From positions 1-13,072 of the forward strand of contig CAZKYX010000029.1 in assembly GCA_964557125.1 (NCBI GenBank): a stretch of 13,072 bases of DNA. Direction: 5' to 3'. Under the pieces are notes generated by a model that was not told where the DNA came from, made no database searches, and worked only from the letters and a program-made list of their open reading frames with translations. Shown here one piece after another: positions 1 through 6,000 of this stretch. Origin of the DNA: CAZKYX01 sp964557125 (GTDB lineage: Bacteria; Patescibacteriota; Microgenomatia; Levybacterales; GWA1-39-11). The position numbers and the translations under genes were made by a program. Each line of letters starts with the position of its first letter. Position 1 is the stretch's first letter.

Positions 1-755
1 TTGTGGGCTTGTTGTGAGATTTTTTGCCCCTCGAATCCAATGAGAATTGATTTTAAGAATGCATAAAAAGTCATTGGGGAGACCGCCAAGACTCTTTTTT
101 TGGATGAATGTTCATAGAGTAATTCGTTATTAATAATTTCATAGTATACGGATTCGGACGGAATATACATGAGAGCAAAATCAATTGTTCCTTCATTTGT
201 TAGGATATATTTTGATGAGATAGCATCAATATGCTTTTTGACATCATTTGTAAATTCTCTTTCATAAAGTTTTTTTTCCCGAGCGTCTTGAGTTGCGTGC
301 ATTTTTCTAAAATTTTCCATTGGGAATTTACTGTCAACTGGAATTATTCCAGCTTCGGTAATGATAACCGCATCAATTATGCTTCCCGTTTTAAATCTAT
401 ATTGGAGCTTGAAGGTACCCTTAGGTAGAAATTGCCCTAAGAGCTCTTTTAAGACTTGTTCTCCAATGTTGCCTCTTAGCTTTGGGGAGTTTAAGAACTC
501 CTGTAAGTCTTTCATATTGCGTCCAATCTCAGACATTTCTCCCAAGCTTTTTTGAACTGATGCAAATGCACTCGCTGCACTATTAAGTTTGGAGTTCATT
601 TCGGCAGAGTTGGAATCAAGCCTCTTGTCCATTGATTTGAGCCACTCAACGACAGTGGCGTCATTTCGATTTGTTTGTTTTCGGGTTATGAGATAGATAA
701 CAATTCCAAAGCCAAGAATAAGTATTACGGAGATAATGAGCAGTTCTGTATTCAC
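1..755 (-). CDS. rmuC: DNA recombination protein RmuC, C-terminus beyond window
   Basis: RmuC-family proteins are membrane-anchored coiled-coil proteins with a PD-(D/E)XK-nuclease-like core, linked genetically to limiting DNA inversions and rearrangements. The reading frame runs from a GTG at 753-755 off the left edge, giving 251 residues. An N-terminal membrane segment (residues about 5-23) is followed by a short coiled-coil-like region (about 35-90). The conserved core then begins: SPKLRGNIGEQVLKELL (about 90-106), DAVI around 128, the VDSKFPMENFRK motif (140-151, with the Asp-Ser-Lys of the nuclease-like fold) and FALMYIPSESVYYE (193-206). I chose the GTG because it directly precedes the membrane helix, no upstream ATG fits, and a TATACT box lies 5 nt before it. 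The C-terminal part is missing only because the window ends. The family call is firm; the start is probable. Confidence 0.93.
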   Translation of the reverse strand, partial: MNTELLIISVILILGFGIVIYLITRKQTNRNDATVVEWLKSMDKRLDSNSAEMNSKLNSAASAFASVQKSLGEMSEIGRNMKDLQEFLNSPKLRGNIGEQVLKELLGQFLPKGTFKLQYRFKTGSIIDAVIITEAGIIPVDSKFPMENFRKMHATQDAREKKLYEREFTNDVKKHIDAISSKYILTNEGTIDFALMYIPSESVYYEIINNELLYEHSSKKRVLAVSPMTFYAFLKSILIGFEGQKISQQAH

Positions 756-760
756 AGTGA

Positions 761-766
761 AGTATA
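761..766 (-). promoter_or_regulatory. Putative -10 box of a leaderless rmuC promoter
   Basis: On the minus strand TATACT ends 5 nt before the GTG start of rmuC, so transcription would begin at or within a base or two of the start codon. No clear -35 is visible: the best hexamer at the right distance, TGTCGA, is poor. No Shine-Dalgarno site precedes the GTG. The hairpin at 786-811 lies just upstream. Confidence 0.4.
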
Positions 767-785
767 TTCTACCACAAAACTGTTC

Positions 786-811
786 GACACTTTCGTATCG
801 GCGAAAGTGTC
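786..811. repeat. Perfect 10-bp inverted repeat (hairpin)
   Basis: GACACTTTCG (786-795) and CGAAAGTGTC (802-811) are exact reverse complements around a 6-nt loop, TATCGG. There is no convincing T-run on either strand, so it does not look like an ordinary terminator. It sits 31 bp upstream of the rmuC start and could be an operator, an RNA hairpin or the end of a repeat element. Confidence 0.7.
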
Positions 812-940
812 CAAAGCCTCTGCCATGACGAGCTTCGAGTATTCAAAAGCTCACCCTTGTCTAAAAAAGAAAAGAATCTCATATGCAAGCGGTGCGTATT
901 CGACTTTTCTTTTTCTTAACGACAAATGTTTCACTTTTTC

Positions 941-1085
941 ATACACTCATCTCAAAATGGCAATCCAGTGTTTAAAAGAACGCTCTTTATCTCAATCGCA
1001 AAAGGATAAGCGCAGAATGGCAAACACAGTTAGTCTCAATCGCAATAGGAATTTGGATACACTCGTCTCGAAATGGCAATCTAGT
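941..1085. repeat. Diverged direct repeats in intergenic region
   Basis: Two 29-nt copies, 941-969 and 1057-1085, match at 26 positions; all three differences are transitions (A/G, A/G, C/T). Between them is a second pair, 990-1006 and 1034-1050 (consensus TCTCAATCGCAA, then A or T, then AGGA), matching at 16 of 17 positions. All four segments begin with TCTC followed by A or G and then A, and a further ATGGCAA word lies at 1017. The arrangement suggests old local duplications. Spacing is irregular (about 40, 44 and 31 nt), so this is not a CRISPR array. Confidence 0.65.
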
Positions 1086-1102
1086 TTAGTGAAGTCGTAA
1101 AA

Positions 1103-1609
1103 CTACGCAAGTTCTTTAATGGGAGAAGGATCGGATGCCCAAACTCTTTTGAATTGATGAAGAGCACTATCAATTTTTGACTTGGCTTTCCTAGTATTTG
1201 GATGTTCCCCTCTAAGCTTTGGGATGTTTTCATCCCATTCGCTGAAATGTATTGAATCTTCAGGACCTTCCTGTTTTTTCCACCACTGCATTTCTACTAC
1301 AAACGCTTTATCTTTTCCGGTTCCTTCCACAAATGCTGAACCGTCAGGTAATGGTTTTCCGTAGAATCTCGTTAGATGAAGTAGTTGTGTATTTTCATCA
1401 CCAGAATAATTTACGTTAAACGATCCTGCTTCAATTTCATCAACATCATTGAAAACCTGCGTAAGACAAAAACCATCTCTCTTCAAATCTTCAGAAGGGT
1501 CAATTAAATCAACAATGGAATTAATGGATTCTCTGATAAATTTGGTGCGTTCAGGTAGAGTAACGATGCTTTCAAACTGGTTTTCGGAAACTGTTGACTC
1601 CTTGCTCAT
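1103..1609 (-). CDS. Hypothetical protein, 168 aa
   Basis: I do not recognise this protein family. It is a soluble, acidic-leaning protein with no signal peptide or membrane segment. The central part looks beta-rich and aromatic (FNVNYSGDENTQLLHLTRFY, then AFVVEMQWWKKQEGPED around 103-119) and the tail is basic and helical (NTRKAKSKIDSALHQFKRVW around 138-157). There is no evident catalytic motif. The ATG at 1609 is supported by a promoter-like pair ending exactly 6 nt upstream, implying its own leaderless transcript although it lies 30 bp after the methyltransferase gene on the same strand. Gene reality is supported by length, strand consistency with neighbours and this promoter; function is unknown. 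Confidence 0.7.
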   Translation of the reverse strand: MSKESTVSENQFESIVTLPERTKFIRESINSIVDLIDPSEDLKRDGFCLTQVFNDVDEIEAGSFNVNYSGDENTQLLHLTRFYGKPLPDGSAFVEGTGKDKAFVVEMQWWKKQEGPEDSIHFSEWDENIPKLRGEHPNTRKAKSKIDSALHQFKRVWASDPSPIKELA

Positions 1610-1615
1610 AAATGA

Positions 1616-1643
1616 AGTGTATCATGTGAAGTTAAATAGTCAA
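1616..1643 (-). promoter_or_regulatory. Putative leaderless promoter of the 168-aa gene
   Basis: On the minus strand TTGACT (1643-1638) is followed after 16 nt by TACACT (1621-1616) and after 6 more nt by the ATG at 1609. The -35 matches TTGACA at 5 of 6 positions and the -10 matches TATAAT at 4 of 6. The -35 overlaps the stop codon of the upstream methyltransferase gene. The spacing places the transcription start at the A of the ATG. Confidence 0.55.
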
Positions 1644-2185
1644 GATTGTTTTTCTAAAACTTCGTAGAGGACGATTCCTAAAGATACCATAACGTTTAGA
1701 GATTTATTAATCCCTAATTGTGGAAGCTGGACAATTGTGTCACACATTTCCAAAACCTCTTTTGAAACTCCATCACTCTCGTGTCCAACTACAAGAGCAA
1801 TTGGAAGAGAGTAGTCTGCTTTTGTGTAGTCGATTGCTTTTTCGTCTAATTCAATAGCGATAATTTTTATTTCTGGTTTCTGCTTTCTGATTTCTGAAAT
1901 CGCTGCCTTTGTATCAGCAAAGTGCTGCCATTCAACCCACTGCCATGTGCCAATAGATGCTTTTTTTATTCTATGGTTTGGAGGAGTTTCACTTCCTGCG
2001 CAGAGATACACTTTTTTTGCTCCAACTGCGTCAGCAAGGCGAAAGACGCTTCCTATATTATAGGTATCCAAAACGTTATCAAGAACAATATAAATTTCTT
2101 GACGGGATTTCTTGATGTTTTCAAGTTGTTCTTTAGTTGGAATTATTACGCGCAAATCTTCTGCGCCTAGTTTTGTAATGTCCAT
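1640..2185 (-). CDS. TrmH/SpoU family RNA 2'-O-methyltransferase
   Basis: SpoU-class (SPOUT) enzymes use S-adenosylmethionine to methylate ribose 2'-hydroxyls in tRNA or rRNA, through a C-terminal trefoil knot. All three family motifs are present: motif 1 NIGSVFRLADAVG (43-55) with the conserved Asn and Arg49; motif 2 VVGHESDGVSKEV (132-144) with Glu136; motif 3 LPQLGINKSLNVMVSLGIVL (154-173) with the knot Ser-Leu-Asn. At 181 residues it is a minimal catalytic domain without the extra N-terminal substrate-binding domain of RlmB, so the target nucleotide cannot be named; a tRNA target is as likely as rRNA. The start lies 1 nt after the topA stop codon, pointing to translational coupling. A four-unit heptamer repeat lies in the segment between motifs 1 and 2. 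Confidence 0.92.
   Translation of the reverse strand: MDITKLGAEDLRVIIPTKEQLENIKKSRQEIYIVLDNVLDTYNIGSVFRLADAVGAKKVYLCAGSETPPNHRIKKASIGTWQWVEWQHFADTKAAISEIRKQKPEIKIIAIELDEKAIDYTKADYSLPIALVVGHESDGVSKEVLEMCDTIVQLPQLGINKSLNVMVSLGIVLYEVLEKQS
1870..1897. repeat. Tandem heptamer repeat inside the methyltransferase gene
   Basis: Four consecutive 7-nt units on the plus strand: TTTCTGG, TTTCTGC, TTTCTGA, TTTCTGA, differing only at the seventh base. Because 7 is not a multiple of 3, each unit is read in a different frame; the four units encode roughly residues 97-106 (SEIRKQKPEI). The tract lies between SpoU motifs 1 and 2, where sequence is tolerant. Confidence 0.85.
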
Positions 2186-2186
2186 A

Positions 2187-4223
2187 CTAATTTGCAGGGG
2201 TACTTACTTCTTTTGGTTTTAGAATATCTTCTTTCTTCCAGACAGCAAAGTCACAATTTGGATAGCTGCTGCATCCAAAAAATGTTCTTCCTTTTCTCGT
2301 TTTTTTAAGAACTACATTTCCTTTGTCTTTCGGACAAAGTATCCCAGTGTCTTCTGTATAGCTCTCCTTGTATGTGCATGCAGGAAAATTGTTACAAGCC
2401 AAAAATTTTCCAAATTTACTGTGCCGTATTACAAGTTGACCACTGTCTGTTGGACAAATTTTATTTGCAAATTCCACGGCAACAGCAACATGTTCAGCCC
2501 CCTCTGCTTTCTTAAGGTCTTTATCAAAAGGAGTATAAAATTCTTTTAACATAGGTACCCATTTTTCTTCACCATTTGCGATTGCATCAAGACGGGCTTC
2601 CATAGTTGCTGTAAAGCCGATATCATCAATATCTCCAAAATTTTCCACAAGAAAATCATTTACAGAAATTCCAATCTTTGTGGGAGTAAGTCTGCTTTCA
2701 ATTTTTTCTACATAAAATCTATCAAAAAGAGTCGACATAATAGGGGCATATGTTGATGGTCTTCCAATTCCATGTTTTTCTAGAGATGAAACAAGTGAGG
2801 CTTCATTGTAGCGGGGTGGAGCATTTGTAATATGTTCTGAAACATTCCCCTGACCATATTCTAATATTTCATGTAAATCAACATTTGGAAGTTCTTGTAC
2901 TTCTTCGTCTTTAACCGAATACATCTTCAAAAAACCTGCAAATTTTAAGACTCTCCCATTTGCTTCAAGAAGATAGACTTTATCATCATTTTTTGATTCA
3001 ACTTCGATTTTTGTAGATGCATATATCGCATCACTCATTTGTGTAGCAACTGCCCGCCTTAAGATAAGATTATAAAGTTTTGCAAAATCCGGTCCCAGCT
3101 TTTGCGTAATATCACTTTCATCCTGTCTTATATTTGTTGGACGAATTGCCTCATGTGCTTCTTGAGCATTTTTTGATTTTGTTTTGAATACTTTTACATC
3201 TAGACTGAGAAACTCTTTTCCAAATTTTTCTTCTATAAATTCCCTAGAACTTGTGACAAATTCTGTGGATAGATTAAATGAATCAGTTCTGTGATATGTA
3301 ATGTATCCTTCTTCATATAGTTTTTGGGCTATACTCATGGTTCTTTTTCCAGAATATGAAAATCTTCGAAATGCAGCTTGTTGCAGAGTCGACGTAGTAA
3401 ATGGTGGGTATGAAGAGCGCTTGGTATCTTTTTGGACTATATTTGTAATTTTTAGTTTGTCTTTTTCTAAATGAGCAAGAATTGCTTGCGCATCTTCTTT
3501 GTCTAAATTGGTGGTCGCGTATGTATAGTTACCGTCATAAAGTACAATGCTATTAGAACTTTCTATTGCCTTTGCATTAATCTTTGTTAGTTCAAAATTT
3601 ATTGGTGTCTTATCGCCTTTTTTATTGAGTATCGCAAACAATCGATAAAATGTCTTTTTATCGAATTTTTCAATCTCTTTTTCTCTTTCAACAATGAGTC
3701 TAAGGGCTACAGACTGAACTCTTCCTGCAGAGAGCCCCCTTTTAACTTTTTTCCAAAGAAGTGGAGACAATTTGTATCCTACTACTCGGTCCAGAACCCT
3801 TCTTGCGGTCTGGGCAAATACCAAATCAGAATCTATTTTCCTTGAATGTGTCATTGCCTCTTCAATGGCTTTTTGAGTAATTTCATGAAAAACAATACGG
3901 GTAAATTCTGCATCCTTTTTTGCCGTCGACTTTAGCACTTCGTGTAAATGGAAAGCTATAGCTTCTCCTTCGCGATCTGGGTCTGTTGCAAGAATAATAT
4001 TTTGAGATGTCTTTACTTTTGCTTTCAATTCCTTAACCATTTTTCCTTTATCTTTTGGAATGATGTATTGAGGTTCAAAGTTATTTACAATATCAACTCC
4101 TAGTTTTGATTTAGGAAGATCACGGATATGACCCATTGAGGCCATAACTTCGTATTTCCCTTTAAGAAATCTGTTGAGTGTTTTAGCTTTTGTTGGTGAC
4201 TCGACAAGTATTAGATCTTTCAT
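2187..4223 (-). CDS. topA: DNA topoisomerase I (type IA)
   Basis: TopA relaxes negative supercoils by cutting one strand through a 5'-phosphotyrosine link and passing the other strand. The N-terminal Toprim domain carries LVESPTKAKT with Glu8 and the metal-binding DPDREGEAIA (Asp81, Asp83, Glu85). The strand-binding RRVLDRVVGYKLSPLLW lies at 141-157 and SAGRVQSVALRLIVERE at 165-181. The catalytic tyrosine is Tyr310 in GYITYHRTDS. HEAIRPTNI (357-365) and GIGRPSTYAPI (485-495) are also typical. Two C-terminal zinc-ribbon-like repeats follow: Cys590, Cys610, Cys616 and Cys630, Cys651, Cys657. Each shows three of the usual four cysteines (CPTD and CPKD in place of CPxC), so zinc binding may be lost or altered. 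At 678 aa the length is normal for short bacterial forms. Confidence 0.98.
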   Translation of the reverse strand: MKDLILVESPTKAKTLNRFLKGKYEVMASMGHIRDLPKSKLGVDIVNNFEPQYIIPKDKGKMVKELKAKVKTSQNIILATDPDREGEAIAFHLHEVLKSTAKKDAEFTRIVFHEITQKAIEEAMTHSRKIDSDLVFAQTARRVLDRVVGYKLSPLLWKKVKRGLSAGRVQSVALRLIVEREKEIEKFDKKTFYRLFAILNKKGDKTPINFELTKINAKAIESSNSIVLYDGNYTYATTNLDKEDAQAILAHLEKDKLKITNIVQKDTKRSSYPPFTTSTLQQAAFRRFSYSGKRTMSIAQKLYEEGYITYHRTDSFNLSTEFVTSSREFIEEKFGKEFLSLDVKVFKTKSKNAQEAHEAIRPTNIRQDESDITQKLGPDFAKLYNLILRRAVATQMSDAIYASTKIEVESKNDDKVYLLEANGRVLKFAGFLKMYSVKDEEVQELPNVDLHEILEYGQGNVSEHITNAPPRYNEASLVSSLEKHGIGRPSTYAPIMSTLFDRFYVEKIESRLTPTKIGISVNDFLVENFGDIDDIGFTATMEARLDAIANGEEKWVPMLKEFYTPFDKDLKKAEGAEHVAVAVEFANKICPTDSGQLVIRHSKFGKFLACNNFPACTYKESYTEDTGILCPKDKGNVVLKKTRKGRTFFGCSSYPNCDFAVWKKEDILKPKEVSTPAN

Positions 4224-4328
4224 ATATTTTTAAAACAGGTAAAAACCAGTATAGCACAACCATCTGGTATACCAATTTGTCATGAAGTTGGAAGTATATA
4301 GGAGTAAATTACAACTTTCAAGTGACAA
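4224..4328. promoter_or_regulatory. topA upstream region with probable promoter and dyad
   Basis: On the minus strand TTGGTA (4275-4270), 16 nt, then TATACT (4253-4248) form a plausible sigma70-type promoter about 25 nt upstream of the topA ATG, giving a 5' leader of roughly 17 nt without a Shine-Dalgarno site. An inverted repeat (ACCAG at 4245-4249, CTGGT at 4264-4268) overlaps the -10 and could be an operator. A second, looser pair further upstream (TTGAAA and TATATA, 15 nt apart) is possible. I see no terminator for tsaD here. Confidence 0.5.
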
Positions 4329-5495
4329 TCAAGAAAAGTAGAGTTCAGGATTGGCGTTTACTTTTTCCCATTCAACAGGTTTGTAATTCATTAAAGCATA
4401 CGCACCCACCATTGCAGCATTGTCAGTTGAGTATTCTTTTTCAGGAAACTTAATGTTGATTTTTGATTCTTGATTATTGATTATTGAATCAAACGCTCTC
4501 TTCAGTGTTTGATTTGCGCTTACGCCGCCACCTACCAATACAGTTTTGCAGTAGTATTTTTCAACTGCCTTGAGCGTTTTTCTGATGAGAACATCAATAA
4601 TAGCTTTTTGAGTTGCGTAGCAAATTTGATTTATGGTTGCCTCATCCAACCTTTCTTGTTTTGTAACAAATCGCATAGCTTCTGTTTTAAGTCCCGAAAA
4701 AGAAAAATCAAAATCTTTGCTGTATATCATTGGACTCTGAAAAATAATTTCAGGATTTTTTATTAGACCAGCACGTCTTTCAATTTCATTTCCTGCAGGG
4801 TATGCAAGATTTAAAAGTCTTCCTACTTTGTCAAAAGCCTCACCAGCTGCATCATCCCGTGTCCCACCTAGCCATGTATAGGTATTATGCGACTGGAACA
4901 TTAATAAGTCAGTATGACCACCGGAAACGATAAGACCGATGAAGGGTAATGAGATAGGTTTTGGGTTTTGGGTTTCATGTTGCAGGTCATAGGCGCCGCC
5001 CAGAGGCTCTGTCCGGCGGGTTGTAGGTTGTAGGTTGTTTTGATTATTGTTTTTTGATTCTTGATTTTTCTTAATAAAGTTGGCATATAGGTGGGCGAGG
5101 AGGTGGTTAACTGGAACGAGTGGCTTTCCATATATATAGGAAAGAACTTTTGCTGTTTCGACACCAACAAGGAGACTTCCAATAAGACCGGGACCTGAGG
5201 TAACTGCAATCGCGTCAATTTCGTTCTCAAGAATTTTTCTTGCACCTTCCCAATTGCTGATTATTGTTTTTTGTTTTTTGTTTTTGGAATATTCACAAAG
5301 GGTCTCTGTAATTACGGGTAATATAAATTTAACTTGCTCTCGTGCAGCATTTTCAGGAATTATTCCACCGGTTTTTGCATGCATTGCCAAAGAGGTAGCG
5401 GTAACGTGGGATTTAACAGAAATGGTTTCATCTTTTCTTTCAAGTACAGCAGCAGAGGTTTCATCACATGAAGATTCAATAGCTAGGATTCTCAT
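4329..5495 (-). CDS. tsaD: tRNA N6-adenosine threonylcarbamoyltransferase TsaD
   Basis: TsaD (Gcp/Kae1/YgjD) transfers the threonylcarbamoyl group to A37 of ANN-decoding tRNAs. The ASKHA-fold landmarks are present: IESSCDETSAAVL (6-18), GGIIPENAAREQ (43-54), VTSGPGLIGSLLVG (98-111), metal ligands His131 and His135 in NHLLAH, LIVSGGHTDLL (188-198), RDDAAGEAFDKVGRLL (213-228), VGGGVSANQTL (321-331) and the C-terminal metal ligand Asp358 in STDNAAMVG. At 388 aa it is about 50 residues longer than the 337-aa E. coli protein. The excess maps to three low-complexity insertions: residues about 70-80, 142-181 and 336-347, each encoded by simple-sequence DNA. They lie between conserved motifs, so the enzyme probably remains functional. 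Partner genes tsaB and tsaE are not in the window. It follows the DUF192 gene by 31 bp. Confidence 0.97.
   Translation of the reverse strand: MRILAIESSCDETSAAVLERKDETISVKSHVTATSLAMHAKTGGIIPENAAREQVKFILPVITETLCEYSKNKKQKTIISNWEGARKILENEIDAIAVTSGPGLIGSLLVGVETAKVLSYIYGKPLVPVNHLLAHLYANFIKKNQESKNNNQNNLQPTTRRTEPLGGAYDLQHETQNPKPISLPFIGLIVSGGHTDLLMFQSHNTYTWLGGTRDDAAGEAFDKVGRLLNLAYPAGNEIERRAGLIKNPEIIFQSPMIYSKDFDFSFSGLKTEAMRFVTKQERLDEATINQICYATQKAIIDVLIRKTLKAVEKYYCKTVLVGGGVSANQTLKRAFDSIINNQESKINIKFPEKEYSTDNAAMVGAYALMNYKPVEWEKVNANPELYFS
4456..4490. repeat. Simple-sequence tract A inside tsaD
   Basis: On the plus strand this is a run of TTGATT and ATTG words (for example TTGATTCTTGATTATTG). It encodes residues 336-347 of TsaD, including NNQESK. 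It shares the 16-nt word TTTTTGATTCTTGATT exactly with tract B (4460-4475 and 5051-5066). Confidence 0.85.
4953..5070. repeat. Composite simple-sequence tract B inside tsaD
   Basis: This 118-bp in-frame insertion encodes TsaD residues about 142-181, between the His-metal motif and the SGGHT motif. It has three parts. On the plus strand these are a GGTTTTGGGTTTTGGGTTTC-type repeat (about 4957-4977), a GC-rich palindrome flanked by a GGTTGTAGGTTGTAGGTTG repeat (4996-5038), and a TGATTATTG/TTGATTCTTG tract (5041-5070). The last part shares 16-nt words with tracts A and C. The encoded residues (Asn-, Gln-, Lys- and Pro-rich) are unlike the rest of the protein. Confidence 0.85.
4996..5019. repeat. 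GC-rich palindrome within tsaD tract B
   Basis: CCGCC (4996-5000) and CAGAG (5001-5005) are mirrored, after one G, by CTCTG (5007-5011) and, after TCC, by GGCGG (5015-5019). It forms a strong hairpin with a 3-nt bulge. This is much more GC-rich than the surrounding gene and resembles a REP-like or other dispersed palindromic element. Confidence 0.75.
5258..5288. repeat. Simple-sequence tract C inside tsaD
   Basis: A TGATTATTG word followed by TTTTTTG repeats. It encodes TsaD residues about 70-80 (SKNKKQKTIIS). The 16-nt word TGATTATTGTTTTTTG at 5258-5273 recurs exactly at 5041-5056 in tract B. Confidence 0.85.
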
Positions 5496-5526
5496 GGGTG
5501 TATATTTAAAAAAAGAAATCGGTAAT

Positions 5527-6000
5527 TTATTTTACTCCGTCAAACTTTATCTTATCGCCAATCTTAAGACCATTTTTGTCAGAAAATCCACCTTGCACTT
5601 CAAGTACCCTGTTTGCATCAGTCGTAGGAGTGTAGACAGGGAGAGTGCCCTGCTTTCCTGCTTGTGGGGGAACATTTTTAATGATATCAACAACAGTATC
5701 TCCTTGAAGATAAATTAGATCAAGAGAAAAAGAAACGTCCTTCATCCAGAAAGAATATTTATCACTCTTTTCAAATAAAAATATCATTCCCGTATCTTCC
5801 TTAAGTTCTTTTCGATTTGAAAGTCCTTTGCGTTTTTCTTCCTCGTCATCAGCAATCAATAATTTAATTTTTTTGTCTTGCACTTGAGCTGAAGCCCCTG
5901 ATGAAAATCCGGGGATAATACTTGCTCCTTTAAAGCGGGCAAATGCCAATAGAATAATTACGACAACTAAAGCTCCGTATGCAATTAATATTTTTTTCAT
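5527..6000 (-). CDS. Membrane-anchored DUF192 protein
   Basis: A 157-residue protein with an N-terminal membrane segment (about 7-21) and an external DUF192 domain. Family hallmarks are in order: EEKRKGLSNRKEL (55-67), DTGMIFLFE (69-77), YSFWMKDVSFSLDLIYL (82-98), VVDIIKNVPPQ (103-113), and VYTPTTDANRVLEVQGGF (122-139) followed by NGLKIGDKIKF. DUF192 is a small beta-barrel-like domain found widely in bacteria and archaea; its biochemical role is not established. There is no lipobox, so it should be an N-in membrane-anchored extracytoplasmic protein. Its ATG overlaps the stop of the upstream nucleotidylyltransferase gene (ATGA, 5997-6000), suggesting translational coupling within the envelope operon. 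Confidence 0.9.
   Translation of the reverse strand: MKKILIAYGALVVVIILLAFARFKGASIIPGFSSGASAQVQDKKIKLLIADDEEEKRKGLSNRKELKEDTGMIFLFEKSDKYSFWMKDVSFSLDLIYLQGDTVVDIIKNVPPQAGKQGTLPVYTPTTDANRVLEVQGGFSDKNGLKIGDKIKFDGVK

Larger units (their letters stand above)
756..1102. other. 347 bp gene-free region with diverged repeats
   Basis: This stretch between the orphan gene ending at 1103 and rmuC starting at 755 holds no gene I can support. It contains a perfect 10-bp hairpin (786-811) and a set of imperfect direct repeats (941-1085). On the plus strand a reading frame stays open from 675 to 1100, but it antisenses the rmuC N-terminus and has low-complexity repeated content. On the minus strand a coding-like stretch ends in the peptide AFEYSKLVMAEALDTF (around 860-810), but it is cut by a TGA and has no start or continuation. 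It could be the remnant of a gene or a dispersed intergenic element. Confidence 0.6.

Noticed and set aside
810..870. UGA read as glycine (as in Gracilibacteria/SR1), which would join two coding-like minus-strand pieces
   Set aside because: All conserved genes in the window read through under the standard code without in-frame TGA, and TGA serves as the stop of the RNA methyltransferase gene.
941..1085. CRISPR array
   Set aside because: Repeats are imperfect, of different lengths and irregularly spaced, and no cas gene is near.
675..1100. Plus-strand open frame of 141 codons
   Set aside because: It runs antisense through the rmuC start and membrane helix and is built partly from the intergenic repeats. 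It has no ribosome-binding site or recognisable domain.
4953..5070. Intron or intein in tsaD
   Set aside because: The insertion is only about 118 bp, stays in frame, and shows simple repeats and no intein or intron motifs.
4901..5245. Minus-strand open frame of 114 codons inside tsaD
   Set aside because: It is in another frame of a strongly conserved gene; its openness is explained by the low-complexity insertion.
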